In this document: positions 17,375 to 27,747 of the stretch, piece by piece
How the letters are laid out: the number at the start of each line of letters is the position of its first letter
Numbering within the stretch: the first letter of the stretch is position 1
Assembly: GCF_036621415.1 (NCBI RefSeq)
Contig: NZ_CP030942.1
Span: 253,554 to 317,553, forward strand
Length of the DNA: 64,000 bases
Direction: 5' to 3'
Source of the DNA: Nitratireductor thuwali
GTDB taxonomy: Bacteria; Pseudomonadota; Alphaproteobacteria; Rhizobiales; Rhizobiaceae
Notes under the pieces: generated by a model
What the model saw: only the letters and a program-made list of their open reading frames with translations
Database searches by the model: none
What the model was told of the DNA's origin: nothing
Position numbers and translations under genes: made by a program

Positions 17375-18343
17375 ATGCTACGCTTTATCCTGATGCGACT
17401 GGGCAAGGCGGCGATCATCCTGATCGCCATCCTGATCCTGAACTTCTTCCTCATCCACGCCGCGCCCGGCGACCCGGCCGCCGTGATGGCGGGGGAGGCG
17501 GGCGCGGCCGACGAGAAATTCATCGCCGATCTGCGCGCGCGGTTCGGCCTGGACAAGCCGCTCCTCACCCAGCTCGGCATCTATCTCGGCGGCGTGCTGC
17601 AGTTCGACCTCGGCTTTTCCTACCGGCAGCAGATGCCGGTGGCCGATCTCATCTTCTCGCGCCTGCCGGCCACGCTGCTTCTGACCATGACGGCGTTCGT
17701 CATTTCATTGCTGCTTGGGACATTGGCCGGCGTGCTGGCCTCGGCGCGGGTCGGCAAATGGTCCGACACGCTGATCTCCACCCTGGCGCTGCTGTTTTAC
17801 GCCACGCCGCTGTTCTGGGCGGCATTGATGGCGGTTCTTCTGTTTTCCGTCACGCTCAACTGGCTGCCGGGCTTCGGCTATGAGACGGTGGGGGCAAATT
17901 ATACCGGCTTCAGGCGCGTTCTCGACATCGGCCAGCATCTCATCCTGCCGGCGACCACGCTCGGCCTGTTCTTCATGGCCGTCTACATGCGCATGACGCG
18001 CGCCTCCATGCTGGAGGTGAGCCAGCTCGACTTCGTCAAGACGGCGCGCGCCAAGGGGCTGCGGTCAGGCATCATCCAGCGCCGCCACATTTTCCGCAAC
18101 GCGATGCTGCCGGTCGTCACCCTGGCCGGCCTGCAGGCGGGGCAATTGGTGGGCGGGGCGGTGCTCACCGAAACGGTGTTCGCCTGGCCGGGCATCGGGC
18201 GGCTGATGTTCGAGGCGCTGGCGCAGCGCGATTACAACGTGCTGCTCGGCGTGTTTTTCGTCTCGTCGGCCATGGTGCTCCTCTTCAACCTCATCACGGA
18301 CGTCCTGTACCGGTTCGTCGATCCCAGAATACGGGTGGGCTGA
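17375..18343 (+). CDS. Dipeptide-type ABC transporter permease (DppB-like)
   Basis: 322-residue permease with about six hydrophobic segments and the N-terminal HAAPGDPAAV motif (usually TPGDPA) typical of DppB/OppB. The EAA-like loop (TARAKGLRSGIIQRRHIFRNAMLPVV) binds the ATPase, and the C-terminal VDPRIRVG is a family hallmark. It is separated from the binding protein by a 155-bp palindromic repeat but is clearly part of the same importer. Confidence 0.94.
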   Translation: MLRFILMRLGKAAIILIAILILNFFLIHAAPGDPAAVMAGEAGAADEKFIADLRARFGLDKPLLTQLGIYLGGVLQFDLGFSYRQQMPVADLIFSRLPATLLLTMTAFVISLLLGTLAGVLASARVGKWSDTLISTLALLFYATPLFWAALMAVLLFSVTLNWLPGFGYETVGANYTGFRRVLDIGQHLILPATTLGLFFMAVYMRMTRASMLEVSQLDFVKTARAKGLRSGIIQRRHIFRNAMLPVVTLAGLQAGQLVGGAVLTETVFAWPGIGRLMFEALAQRDYNVLLGVFFVSSAMVLLFNLITDVLYRFVDPRIRVG

Positions 18344-18344
18344 C

Positions 18345-19184
18345 ATGGCCGATTTCTGGAAACGCTTTTCCCGCAATCGCGGCGCCGTCATCGGGGTGGT
18401 GATCCTGGTCATCGTGCTTGTGGTGGCCATCCTGGCGCCGGTGCTCTTTCAGCAATCGCCCTGGCGCATGGTCCAGCGGCCGTTCCTGGCGCCCTTCGAC
18501 ATGCCATCCCATCCGCTCGGTACCGACGCGCTGGGCCGGGACGTTCTGACGGGGCTGGCCTATGGCGCCCAGGTTTCGCTGCTGGTGGGGCTGGTCTCGA
18601 CCGGGGCAGCGCTGCTGATCGGCATCCCGGTCGGTGCGCTGGCCGGCTATTTCGGCGGCTGGGCGGACGATGCGCTGATGCGTTTCACCGAGTTCTTTCA
18701 GACGGTGCCGAGCTTCGCGCTGGCCATCGTGCTGGTGGCGATCTTCCAGCCCAGCATCTATTCCATCGTCGCGGCCATCGCCATCGTAAGCTGGCCGCCG
18801 GTGGCCCGTCTGGTGCGCGGCGAGGTGCTGTCGCTGCGCTCCCGCGAATATGTGGAGGCGGCGATCCTTTCGGGGCAGACCAGCGGCACGATCATCCTGC
18901 GGCAGGTGCTGCCCAACACGATCTCGCCGATCATCGTCCTGGCATCGCTGATGGTGGCGACGGCGATCCTGCTGGAATCCTCGCTTTCCTTTCTCGGGCT
19001 GGGCGACCCCAATCTGATGTCGTGGGGATACATGATCGGGGCGGCGCGCACCGTCATCAGGCAGGCCTGGTGGCTCTCCTTCTTTCCCGGCGTCGCCATC
19101 CTGCTCACCGTCCTGGCGCTCAACCTGATCGGCGAAGGCCTCAACGATGCGCTCAACCCGCGCCTGGCGCGAAAGGGGAAATAG
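18345..19184 (+). CDS. Dipeptide-type ABC transporter permease (DppC-like)
   Basis: 279-residue permease starting one base after the DppB stop. It shows the DppC markers HPLGTDALGRDVLTGLAYG early on, the EAA loop with REYVEAAILSGQTSGTIILRQVLPN, and the C-terminal LNLIGEGLNDALNPRL. Forms the translocation pore with the DppB-like subunit. Confidence 0.94.
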   Translation: MADFWKRFSRNRGAVIGVVILVIVLVVAILAPVLFQQSPWRMVQRPFLAPFDMPSHPLGTDALGRDVLTGLAYGAQVSLLVGLVSTGAALLIGIPVGALAGYFGGWADDALMRFTEFFQTVPSFALAIVLVAIFQPSIYSIVAAIAIVSWPPVARLVRGEVLSLRSREYVEAAILSGQTSGTIILRQVLPNTISPIIVLASLMVATAILLESSLSFLGLGDPNLMSWGYMIGAARTVIRQAWWLSFFPGVAILLTVLALNLIGEGLNDALNPRLARKGK

Positions 19185-19186
19185 CG

Positions 19187-20809
<1,623 letters not shown>

Positions 20810-20836
20810 GGGTGATTTTCGGTGGCGCCAAGCCAT

Positions 20837-20985
20837 CCCCCCTCTGCCCTGCCGGGCATCTCCCCCTCAAGGGGGGAGATTATCTTTTCCTCGATGTTTC
20901 GCTTCTTCTTCAAGAGTTGGCGAAGCCAATCACGACAGCCAATCTCCCCCCTTGAGGGGGAGATGTCCGGCAGGACAGAGGGGGG
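20837..20985. repeat. Palindromic intergenic repeat, type 1, complete (149 bp)
   Basis: Same architecture as 17165-17319: outer ends CCCCCCTCTG and CAGAGGGGGG and a stem-loop in each inverted arm. The central 60 bp share GTTGGCGAAGCCA.TC..GACAGCC-like sequence. It lies between the transporter ATPase and the deacylase, so two copies flank the permease/ATPase block. Confidence 0.85.
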
Positions 20986-21024
20986 CAATTTGGGCGCAGT
21001 CAATAAACGATCAGGAAAACCAAA

Positions 21025-22320
21025 GTGGACGAACAACTTAGCCGAAAGATACTCGCCGCCGTCGATGAAGGCTTCGAGGAGCAGATTGCTTTCACCGAAG
21101 AGCTGATCCGCTTCCCTTCCCTGCGCGGCGAAGAAAAGCCGGCTCAGGACTTCGTGCACAAGGCGCTGGTGGAGCGCGGATACGACGTGCGCACCTTCAG
21201 GATCGACGAGGACAAGATAAGGGATCATCCGGGCTTCTCGCCGGTCGCCGTCGATTATGCCGATGCGGTCAACGTCGTCGCCACCCATCAGCCGCGCGCG
21301 GAAAAGGGAAAGTCGCTGATCCTCAACGGCCATATGGATGTGGTGCCGGAAGGCCCGCACGACATGTGGGAGGTCTCGCCGCCCTATGAGCCGAAGCGGG
21401 TGGGCGATTGGCTTTACGGGCGGGGCGGCGGCGACATGAAGGCCGGCATCGCCGCCAATATCTTCGCGCTCGATGCGCTGCGCCGCATCGGCCTTCAGCC
21501 GGCGGCCAGAGTGCATGTGCAAAGCGTGGTCGAGGAGGAATGCACCGGCAACGGCGCGCTGGCCTGCCTCGTCGAAGGCTATACGGCCGACGCCGCCATC
21601 ATCCCCGAGCCGGAGGACGAGATGCTGGTGCGGGCCAATTGCGGCGTGCTGTGGTTCGAGGTGCATGTGGCGGGCCACCCGGTGCATGTGCGCGAGGCGG
21701 GCACCGGCGCCAACGCCATCGAGGCGAGCTTCCGCGTCATCGAAAGCCTGAAGCGGCTTACCGCGGACTGGAACGGGCAGAAGGCGAACTATCCCTACTT
21801 CGCCGAGCTGGACCATCCGATCAACTTCAATGTCGGCAAGATCGAAGGCGGCGACTGGGCCTCCACCGTCGCCGCATGGTGCAAGGTTTCCTGCCGCATC
21901 GCCATCTATCCGGGCGACGACCCGAAGGAGCGGGCGGCCGAGATAGAGGCGCATCTGGCACACGAGCTGGCCGACGACCCATTTCTCGGCAACCGGCCGC
22001 CGCAGGTGACGTGGAACGGCTTTTTCGCACGCGGCTACGTTCTGGAGGAGGGCGGCGACGCGGAGGCGGCGCTGGCCGAGGCGCACCGCCGGGCGACGGC
22101 GAGCGAGCTGCAGAGCTTCGTCACGCCGGGCTATCTCGATGCGCGCGTGTTCGTCATCTATGCCGGCATGCCATGCCTCGTCTACGGCCCTATTACCGAG
22201 AACATCCATGGCTTCGACGAGCGGGTGAGCCTTTCGTCGATCAAGCGCGTCACCGGGTCCATCGCCCTCTTCATCGCCGACTGGTGCGGCATCGAGCCTA
22301 TCGAGGCCGGAGATGGGTGA
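21025..22320 (+). CDS. M20 family deacylase/peptidase (ArgE/DapE-like)
   Basis: 431-residue zinc amidohydrolase that removes an acyl group or cleaves an amide. Metal-site motifs in order are NGHMDVVP (His, Asp), GRGGGDMKAG (bridging Asp), VVEEECTGNGA (catalytic Glu pair) and a C-terminal HGFDERV (His). A dimerisation insert lies between. The start is a GTG at 21025, after an AGGA. It overlaps the next gene by 8 bp. In this cluster it probably deacylates the imported compound; acetyl, succinyl and other acyl groups cannot be told apart from sequence. Confidence 0.9.
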   Translation: MDEQLSRKILAAVDEGFEEQIAFTEELIRFPSLRGEEKPAQDFVHKALVERGYDVRTFRIDEDKIRDHPGFSPVAVDYADAVNVVATHQPRAEKGKSLILNGHMDVVPEGPHDMWEVSPPYEPKRVGDWLYGRGGGDMKAGIAANIFALDALRRIGLQPAARVHVQSVVEEECTGNGALACLVEGYTADAAIIPEPEDEMLVRANCGVLWFEVHVAGHPVHVREAGTGANAIEASFRVIESLKRLTADWNGQKANYPYFAELDHPINFNVGKIEGGDWASTVAAWCKVSCRIAIYPGDDPKERAAEIEAHLAHELADDPFLGNRPPQVTWNGFFARGYVLEEGGDAEAALAEAHRRATASELQSFVTPGYLDARVFVIYAGMPCLVYGPITENIHGFDERVSLSSIKRVTGSIALFIADWCGIEPIEAGDG

Positions 22321-23272
22321 ACCGATCGAGGGCGTCTATCTGAGTGCCGCGTTCGATCTCGAAGAGATGTTCGCGCGCTATTTCGAGCCACACCGCGACC
22401 GCGTCCGCCTCAGGCGGCCGGAAGCGATAGACGATCCGCTAAAGGTGCACTTCGCCCTGGCATGGCGGCCGGCCGCGAACGCCTTCGCGCCCTATCCGGC
22501 TCTCAGGCTCGCCTGTTCCATCGCGGCGGGCGTCGACAGCATCGTCAACTGCCCGAGCCTGCCCAAGGATGCGGTGGTGGCGCGGGTGCGGGACGAGAAC
22601 CAGGCCGATTTCATGGCGGGCTTCGCCGCGTGGCACGTGGTCTGGCACCATCGCAACATGCGCCATCACATCGTTCATCAGACCCGGCAGGAATGGGCGC
22701 GGCAGGGCATCGACAGCTTCGTGCCGCCGCGCGATTGCACGGTTGGCGTCCTGGGCTTCGGGCTGATGGGCAGGGCTATTGCGCGGGCCGTGACGGGAAT
22801 GGGATTCAAGGTGGCGGCGGCGGTGCGCAATGCCCCGGCTGCGCCCATGGCGGGCGTCGAATACGAGGCCGGGACGGATGCGACGGCGCGCGTTGCCGCG
22901 CGCTCCGACCTCCTGATCAACGTGCTGCCGCTGACAGCGGAGACGCGAGGCCTCCTCGATGCGCGCTTCTTCGCCGCCATGCCGCGGGGGTCGGTGCTCA
23001 TCCAGCTCGGGCGGGGCGAGCATCTGGTCGAGCGGGACTTGCTGGCGGCGCTCGACGCCGGCCATCTGCGGGGCGCCTCGCTCGATGTTTTCGAGCGCGA
23101 GCCGCTGCCGCCGGAGCATCCTTTCTGGCGTCACGAGCGCATTCTGGTCACGCCTCATCAGGCCAGCGAACCCTCGTCGGTTCTGATGGCCGCCCAGGTT
23201 GCGCAGGCGGCGCAGGATGTGGTGGCGGGCAGGGTGCCGGAAACGATGGTGGATCGGGCGAATGGGTATTGA
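22313..23272 (+). CDS. D-2-hydroxyacid dehydrogenase (GhrA/hydroxypyruvate reductase-like)
   Basis: 319-residue NAD(P)-dependent dehydrogenase of the GhrA subgroup. It has a Rossmann site (VGVLGFGLMGRAIARA near residue 145), a substrate Arg in QLGRGEHL, Glu in LDVFEREPLP and a catalytic His in TPHQAS. GhrA-type enzymes reduce glyoxylate, hydroxypyruvate or other 2-keto acids. It overlaps the deacylase gene. It could reduce a keto acid produced by the downstream aminotransferase or oxidase. Confidence 0.9.
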   Translation: MGEPIEGVYLSAAFDLEEMFARYFEPHRDRVRLRRPEAIDDPLKVHFALAWRPAANAFAPYPALRLACSIAAGVDSIVNCPSLPKDAVVARVRDENQADFMAGFAAWHVVWHHRNMRHHIVHQTRQEWARQGIDSFVPPRDCTVGVLGFGLMGRAIARAVTGMGFKVAAAVRNAPAAPMAGVEYEAGTDATARVAARSDLLINVLPLTAETRGLLDARFFAAMPRGSVLIQLGRGEHLVERDLLAALDAGHLRGASLDVFEREPLPPEHPFWRHERILVTPHQASEPSSVLMAAQVAQAAQDVVAGRVPETMVDRANGY

Positions 23273-23314
23273 TGCGAAGCGGGTGTGCTTCCCTGCAGGT
23301 GAAACGAGAACGAC

Positions 23315-24358
23315 ATGAAAGCGATATTCGACGAGCGGCAGCTGAGGCACGATCCAGAGCGCTATTTCCGGCGGGGCGCCTATATCGGCCATCCCGAACA
23401 GCCCGAGCGTGCCATCCTCATCCGCAACATGCTGTTGCGGAACGGGTTTGCGATAGAGGCCCCGCGCGATTTCGGCGAGGCGCCGATCAAGGCGGTCCAC
23501 GAAGCCGGCTATGTCGATTTCTGGAAGGATGCCTGGCGGCGCTGGCGGGCGGAGGCGGGCGACCAGGAGCCGATCCCCAATTGCCATCCCGGCCGGCGTC
23601 CCGGCCGACCTTCCTCCTCCGTTTTCGGCCAGCTCGGCTGGTACGCGACCGACACCTCCGTGCCGCTGCGGGAAGGGACTTGGGACGCGGTCTACTGGTC
23701 GGCGCAGACGGCGCTCGAAACCGCGGCCCGCGTGAAGGCGGGGGAGCGCGCGGTCTATGGCCTGTGCCGCCCGCCCGGCCACCATGCCCTGCACGATGCC
23801 TCCAACGGCTTCTGCGTCTTCAACAATGCTGCCATCGCGGCGCAGAGCCTGCGCGAGACATTTTCGCGGGTGGCGATCCTCGACATCGATACCCACACCG
23901 GCAACGGCACGCTCGACATCTTCTATGAGCGCGGCGACGTGTTCGTCTGCTCGATGCATACCGATCCGGACAACTACCCGACCTACTATCTCGGCTATGA
24001 GGACGAGCGCGGCGAGGGCGCGGGCGCGGGGGCGACGCTCAATCTGTGCCTTGCGCCCGGCGCAGGCGCCGAAGCCATCCTCGCCCGGTTCCGCGAGGGG
24101 CTGGCGGCGATCGAAGCTTTCGGCGCCGAAGCGCTGGTCGTCTCGCTCGGCTTCGATATGGCTGGCGACGATCCGCTGTCGGAGGTGAACATGACGGGCG
24201 AGGGCTTTGCCACAATGGCGCGCGAGATCGTGGCTCTTGGCCTGCCGACCGCGCTCATTCAGGAAGGCGGGTATCTGGGCCCGTCGCTGACGGACAATGC
24301 CGAAATCTATCTGACGGCCACGCGCGAAGCGCTGGCTGCAATTCCCGAAGAGATGTGA
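23315..24358 (+). CDS. Histone-deacetylase-fold amidohydrolase (acetylpolyamine amidohydrolase-like)
   Basis: 347-residue class II HDAC-fold enzyme similar to bacterial acetylpolyamine amidohydrolases, which release acetate from N-acetylputrescine, N-acetylcadaverine and relatives. RPPGHHA gives the two catalytic His residues. LDIDTHTGNGT supplies the Asp and His zinc ligands, and SLGFDMAGDDPL the third Asp ligand. The usual second His of DxDxHHGNGT is Thr here. The C-terminal QEGGYL holds the active-site Tyr loop. It sits 3 bp before the aminotransferase gene, a pairing that suggests deacetylation followed by transamination of a diamine. Confidence 0.9.
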   Translation: MKAIFDERQLRHDPERYFRRGAYIGHPEQPERAILIRNMLLRNGFAIEAPRDFGEAPIKAVHEAGYVDFWKDAWRRWRAEAGDQEPIPNCHPGRRPGRPSSSVFGQLGWYATDTSVPLREGTWDAVYWSAQTALETAARVKAGERAVYGLCRPPGHHALHDASNGFCVFNNAAIAAQSLRETFSRVAILDIDTHTGNGTLDIFYERGDVFVCSMHTDPDNYPTYYLGYEDERGEGAGAGATLNLCLAPGAGAEAILARFREGLAAIEAFGAEALVVSLGFDMAGDDPLSEVNMTGEGFATMAREIVALGLPTALIQEGGYLGPSLTDNAEIYLTATREALAAIPEEM

Positions 24359-24361
24359 TCC

Positions 24362-25714
24362 ATGAAACCCCTGCCCAATTCGATCGAAGCCCGGGACGTC
24401 GCCTATCACCTGCATTCCTATACGGACGCCCGCAAGCACGAGGAGGCCGGCCCGCTGATCATGGAGCGGGGCGAGGGCATCCATGTCTACGACAACAACG
24501 GCAAGCGCTATATCGAGGGCATGGCCGGGCTGTGGAGCGTGGCGCTGGGTTTTGGCGAAAAGCGGCTGGCCGACGCGGCCATGCGGCAGATGGAGAAGCT
24601 GCCCTATTACCACACCTTCACCCACAAGGGGCATGGCCCCTCCGCCGAACTGGCCGAGAAGCTGGTTTCCATGGCGCCGGTGCCCATGTCCAAGGCCTAT
24701 TTCACCAACTCGGGATCGGAGGCCAACGACACGGCGATCAAGCTGATCTGGTACCGCTCCAACGCGCTCGACCAGCCGCAGCGCAAGAAGATCATCTCGC
24801 GCGTCAAGGGCTATCACGGCGTGACGCTGGCAGCCGCCAGCCTGACCGGGCTGCCCAACAACCACCGCTCCTTCGACCTGCCCATGGACGGTGTGCTGCA
24901 CACCACCTGCCCGCACTACCGCACGATGAAGAAGGACGGCGAGAGCGAAGCGGATTTCGCCAGCCGCTGCGCGGCAGACCTTGAGGAAATGATCGTGCGG
25001 GAAGGGCCGGAGACGATCGCCGCCTTCTTCGCCGAGCCGGTGATGGGCGCGGGCGGCGTCATCGTGCCGCCGCAGGGCTATTGGGAAGCGGTTCAGCCGG
25101 TCCTCAAGAAGCACGGCATCCTGTTCGTCGCCGACGAGGTGATCTGCGGTTTCGGGCGCACGGGCAGGATGTTCGGCACCGAGACCTTCAATCTCGAGCC
25201 CGACATCATGACCCTGTCGAAACAGCTTTCCTCCTCCTACATGCCGATCTCGGCGCTGCTGGTGAACGAGAACGTCTACGGGCCGGTGGCGGACGAATCG
25301 GCAAGGATCGGCGTCTGGGGTCATGGCTATACGGGCAGCGGCCATCCCGTCGCGGCGGCGGTCGCGCTGGAGAACCTCAAGATCATCGAGGAACGCGATC
25401 TGGTTGCCCATGTCCAGGCGATCAGCCCGCGTTTCATGGAACGTCTGAACCAGCTTGGTGCGCATGGTCTGGCGGTGGAGGCGCGGGGCATCGGGCTTAT
25501 CGGCGCGGTGGAGTTCGCCCATGAAAGCCTGCCCAATGCGGGCGCGCTGGGCGGCCGGATCAACAAGGCCATGCAGGAGCGCGGCCTGATCTCGCGCAAT
25601 ATGGGCGACGCGCTCGCCTTCTGCCCGCCGCTGATCATCTTGGAAAAGCAGGTGGACGAGATGTTCGACCTTGCCGAAGCGGCGGTGGCGGACGTCGCGG
25701 GCGAGATCGGCTGA
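24362..25714 (+). CDS. Class III PLP aminotransferase (omega-amino acid/polyamine type)
   Basis: 450-residue fold-type I aminotransferase of the omega-amino acid:pyruvate/putrescine:pyruvate kind. It has NSGSEANDTAIKL (phosphate-binding), KGYHGVTLAAASLTG, FVADEVICGFGRTG (Asp to the PLP ring) and LSKQLSSSYMPISA, whose Lys is the Schiff-base residue. It would oxidise a terminal amine to an aldehyde or semialdehyde. It starts 3 bp after the HDAC-fold gene. No aldehyde dehydrogenase is visible in the cluster, so the aldehyde would be handled elsewhere. Confidence 0.93.
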   Translation: MKPLPNSIEARDVAYHLHSYTDARKHEEAGPLIMERGEGIHVYDNNGKRYIEGMAGLWSVALGFGEKRLADAAMRQMEKLPYYHTFTHKGHGPSAELAEKLVSMAPVPMSKAYFTNSGSEANDTAIKLIWYRSNALDQPQRKKIISRVKGYHGVTLAAASLTGLPNNHRSFDLPMDGVLHTTCPHYRTMKKDGESEADFASRCAADLEEMIVREGPETIAAFFAEPVMGAGGVIVPPQGYWEAVQPVLKKHGILFVADEVICGFGRTGRMFGTETFNLEPDIMTLSKQLSSSYMPISALLVNENVYGPVADESARIGVWGHGYTGSGHPVAAAVALENLKIIEERDLVAHVQAISPRFMERLNQLGAHGLAVEARGIGLIGAVEFAHESLPNAGALGGRINKAMQERGLISRNMGDALAFCPPLIILEKQVDEMFDLAEAAVADVAGEIG

Positions 25715-25721
25715 GATCGTA

Positions 25722-26828
25722 ATGAAGGAAACCCTTTCCACCGATATTCTGGTCGTCGGTGGCGGCATTGCCGGCGTCGGCCTGGCGGCGGCGCTGGAGA
25801 ACCGGGCCAAGGTGGTCATTCTCGAGCAGGAGCGCGATCTCGCCTATCATTCGACGGGGCGCTCCGCCGCGATCTATATCCGCAACTACGGCAATGGGCC
25901 GATCCGCGCGCTGAACGAGGCAAGCGGGCCGATGTTTCGTGCGCAGGATGCGCTTTTCCCGCATCCGCTGCTTACACCGCGCGGCATTCTCTACATTGCC
26001 GATGAGGAGCGGGCGGGCGCGGTCGCCGATCTTGCCGCCGATGCGGTCGGCGTGGAGGAGATATCGCCGGAGAGGGCGCGGGAGATGGTGCCCATCCTCG
26101 ACCCCGATTATCTGCGGGCCGCCGCCTACGAGCCCGACGCCCAGGACATCGACGTGCATGCGCTGCATCAGGGGTGGCTGAAGAAGGCGCGGGGGCAGGG
26201 CGCCAAAGTGATTTCAGGCGACGGGTTGGTGCGCGCCGAGCAGGCGGGCGGGCGGTGGAAGGTCGAGACCCAACGCCGCAGGATCGACGCCGGCATCATC
26301 GTGAACGCCGCCGGCGCCTGGGCCGATACGGTGGCGAAACGATGCGGCGCGGCGCCTGTCGGGCTGACGCCGCTGCGGCGCTCCATGGCGGTGCTGCCGG
26401 CGCCCGAGGGCATCGATCCGTCGCGCTGGCCGCTGGTCGACGAGGTGACGGAACAGTTCTATTTCAAGCCCGATGGCGGACGGCTTTTCGTGTCGCCCTG
26501 CGATGAGGACTCGGTGGACCCGCACGACGCCTTTGCCGACGACATGGTGGTGGCCGAGGGGCTCTATCGGTTCGAGCAGGCGGTGACCATGGCGGTGACG
26601 CGGGTCGAGCGGAGCTGGGCGGGCCTGCGCACCTTCGCGCCCGACCATACGCCGGTCGTGGGCTACGATGCGGGGGCGAAGAATTTCTTTTGGCTTGCCG
26701 GCCAGGGCGGCTATGGCATTCAGACGGCGCCGGCTCTTTCGGCCTTCGCCGCCAGCGTGCTGGAGAACCGGACGCCGGTGCTGGAAGACCTGGTATCCCG
26801 GCTTGCGCCGGACCGCTTGGCTGCCTGA
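25722..26828 (+). CDS. FAD-dependent amino-acid oxidase/dehydrogenase (DAO family)
   Basis: 368-residue glycine/D-amino acid oxidase-type flavoenzyme. The N-terminal dinucleotide motif VVGGGIAGVGLA is near residue 12, STGRSAAIYI is typical of this branch, and the C-terminal FAD-contact stretch WLAGQGGYGIQTAPAL closes the fold. It oxidises an amine or amino acid to an imine that hydrolyses to a keto acid. The ATG at 25722 lies 7 bp after the aminotransferase stop. A RidA homologue follows directly, which fits imine production. Confidence 0.9.
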   Translation: MKETLSTDILVVGGGIAGVGLAAALENRAKVVILEQERDLAYHSTGRSAAIYIRNYGNGPIRALNEASGPMFRAQDALFPHPLLTPRGILYIADEERAGAVADLAADAVGVEEISPERAREMVPILDPDYLRAAAYEPDAQDIDVHALHQGWLKKARGQGAKVISGDGLVRAEQAGGRWKVETQRRRIDAGIIVNAAGAWADTVAKRCGAAPVGLTPLRRSMAVLPAPEGIDPSRWPLVDEVTEQFYFKPDGGRLFVSPCDEDSVDPHDAFADDMVVAEGLYRFEQAVTMAVTRVERSWAGLRTFAPDHTPVVGYDAGAKNFFWLAGQGGYGIQTAPALSAFAASVLENRTPVLEDLVSRLAPDRLAA

Positions 26829-26874
26829 TACAACCGGCTTCCAGTTTACCTGTAATTTCTCAAAAGGATGAAAC

Positions 26875-27216
26875 ATGACAATCGAACGTCGTCACAAGGG
26901 ACCCCGCATGAGCCAGATCGTCGTTCACGGCGATACGATCTATCTGGCCGGCCAGGTGGGTGAGGGCAAGACGGTCAGGGAGCAGACGGAAAGCATGCTT
27001 GCCTCCGTCGATAGACTTCTGGCCGAGGCGGATTCGTCGAAGTCGAAGATATTGCAGGCCGTCATATGGCTTGCCGATATGGGGGATTTCGCCGACATGA
27101 ATGCCGTGTGGGACGCCTGGGTCGATCCGGAGAACCCGCCGGCGCGGGCCTGCGGCGAGGCCAGGCTGGCGACGCCGAACTATAAGGTCGAGGCCATAAT
27201 CACCGCCGCCAAGTAG
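26875..27216 (+). CDS. RidA/YjgF-family imine deaminase
   Basis: 113-residue Rid protein. It has TIYLAGQVGEG in the N-terminal half and the Arg expected to bind the carboxylate (PARACGEARLATP, the position of Arg105 in E. coli RidA), with the Glu in KVEAIITAAK. Rid proteins speed hydrolysis of reactive enamine/imine products made by PLP and flavin enzymes, which are both encoded just upstream. A clear AAGGA precedes the ATG. It appears to be the last gene of the cluster. Confidence 0.93.
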   Translation: MTIERRHKGPRMSQIVVHGDTIYLAGQVGEGKTVREQTESMLASVDRLLAEADSSKSKILQAVIWLADMGDFADMNAVWDAWVDPENPPARACGEARLATPNYKVEAIITAAK

Positions 27217-27247
27217 GGATTGCCATCTGGCGTATTTCATCAGTTCC

Positions 27248-27275
27248 TTGCCAAACGGCAGAAAATCGCTATATT
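27248..27275 (+). promoter_or_regulatory. Promoter of the toxin-antitoxin operon
   Basis: -35 TTGCCA at 27248-27253, 16-bp spacer, -10 TATATT at 27270-27275. The -10 lies inside the left arm of the composite palindrome, so a bound repressor would block it. The antitoxin ATG is 59 bp beyond the -10. Confidence 0.6.
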
Positions 27276-27297
27276 TCCCGTAACGGGCGATATAGCG
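27267..27297. promoter_or_regulatory. 31-bp composite palindrome, candidate antitoxin operator
   Basis: Outer perfect arms CGCTATAT and ATATAGCG enclose an inner palindrome CCCGT-A-ACGGG; 13 of 15 base pairs are symmetric about 27282. It overlaps the -10 and precedes the Xre/MbcA-type antitoxin, the expected place for autoregulation of a toxin-antitoxin operon. Confidence 0.75.
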
Positions 27298-27333
27298 TCT
27301 ATCGCCATGACCGTTTGAGCCGGGAGATGTTCC

Positions 27334-27747
27334 ATGGTCCTTTTACAGCCGATCGATACACGCGCTGCCGAATTCATTCCCTCGCCGATCAGCGAGGAGG
27401 AGGCCGAGGCCATGTTCCGCGCGGCGGTCAACCTGTTTTCGCGCTGGAACCTGACCGACGAGCAGGCCGCCATCCTGCTGGATATGCCGGTGCGCACCTA
27501 TGCGCGCTGGAAGGCGGGCGCCATCGGGCGGATCGACAGGGATCGCCGGGCGCGGCTTTCCAACCTGATGGGCATTCACAAGGCCCTGCGCATCATCTTC
27601 CGCGAACCGCAGCGCGCTTATTCCTGGATATCGAGACCCAATGAGGCCTTTGGCGGCAATTCGGCGCTCGACATCATGCTGGGCGGCGAATTGACGGATT
27701 TGATGCGCGTGCGCCGTTATCTCGACGCGGAGCGCGGAGCCTGGTGA
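27334..27747 (+). CDS. Antitoxin, Xre/MbcA/ParS family (DUF2384)
   Basis: 137-residue antitoxin. An N-terminal helix-turn-helix-like part (LTDEQAAILLDMPVRTYARWKAG) is followed by the C-terminal toxin-binding domain with RRARLSNLMGIHKALRIIF, WISRPNEAFGGNSALDIML and RVRRYLDAERGAW. The SRPNEAFGG...ALD segment is the hallmark of antitoxins paired with RES toxins. It would bind the palindrome upstream and neutralise the toxin encoded next. Its stop overlaps the toxin start (GTGA). Confidence 0.93.
   Translation: MVLLQPIDTRAAEFIPSPISEEEAEAMFRAAVNLFSRWNLTDEQAAILLDMPVRTYARWKAGAIGRIDRDRRARLSNLMGIHKALRIIFREPQRAYSWISRPNEAFGGNSALDIMLGGELTDLMRVRRYLDAERGAW

Noticed and set aside
22439..25819. 1126-codon open frame on the minus strand
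   Set aside because: It is the antisense of four clearly recognisable genes (dehydrogenase, HDAC-fold, aminotransferase and the start of the oxidase); long antisense frames are expected at this GC content.
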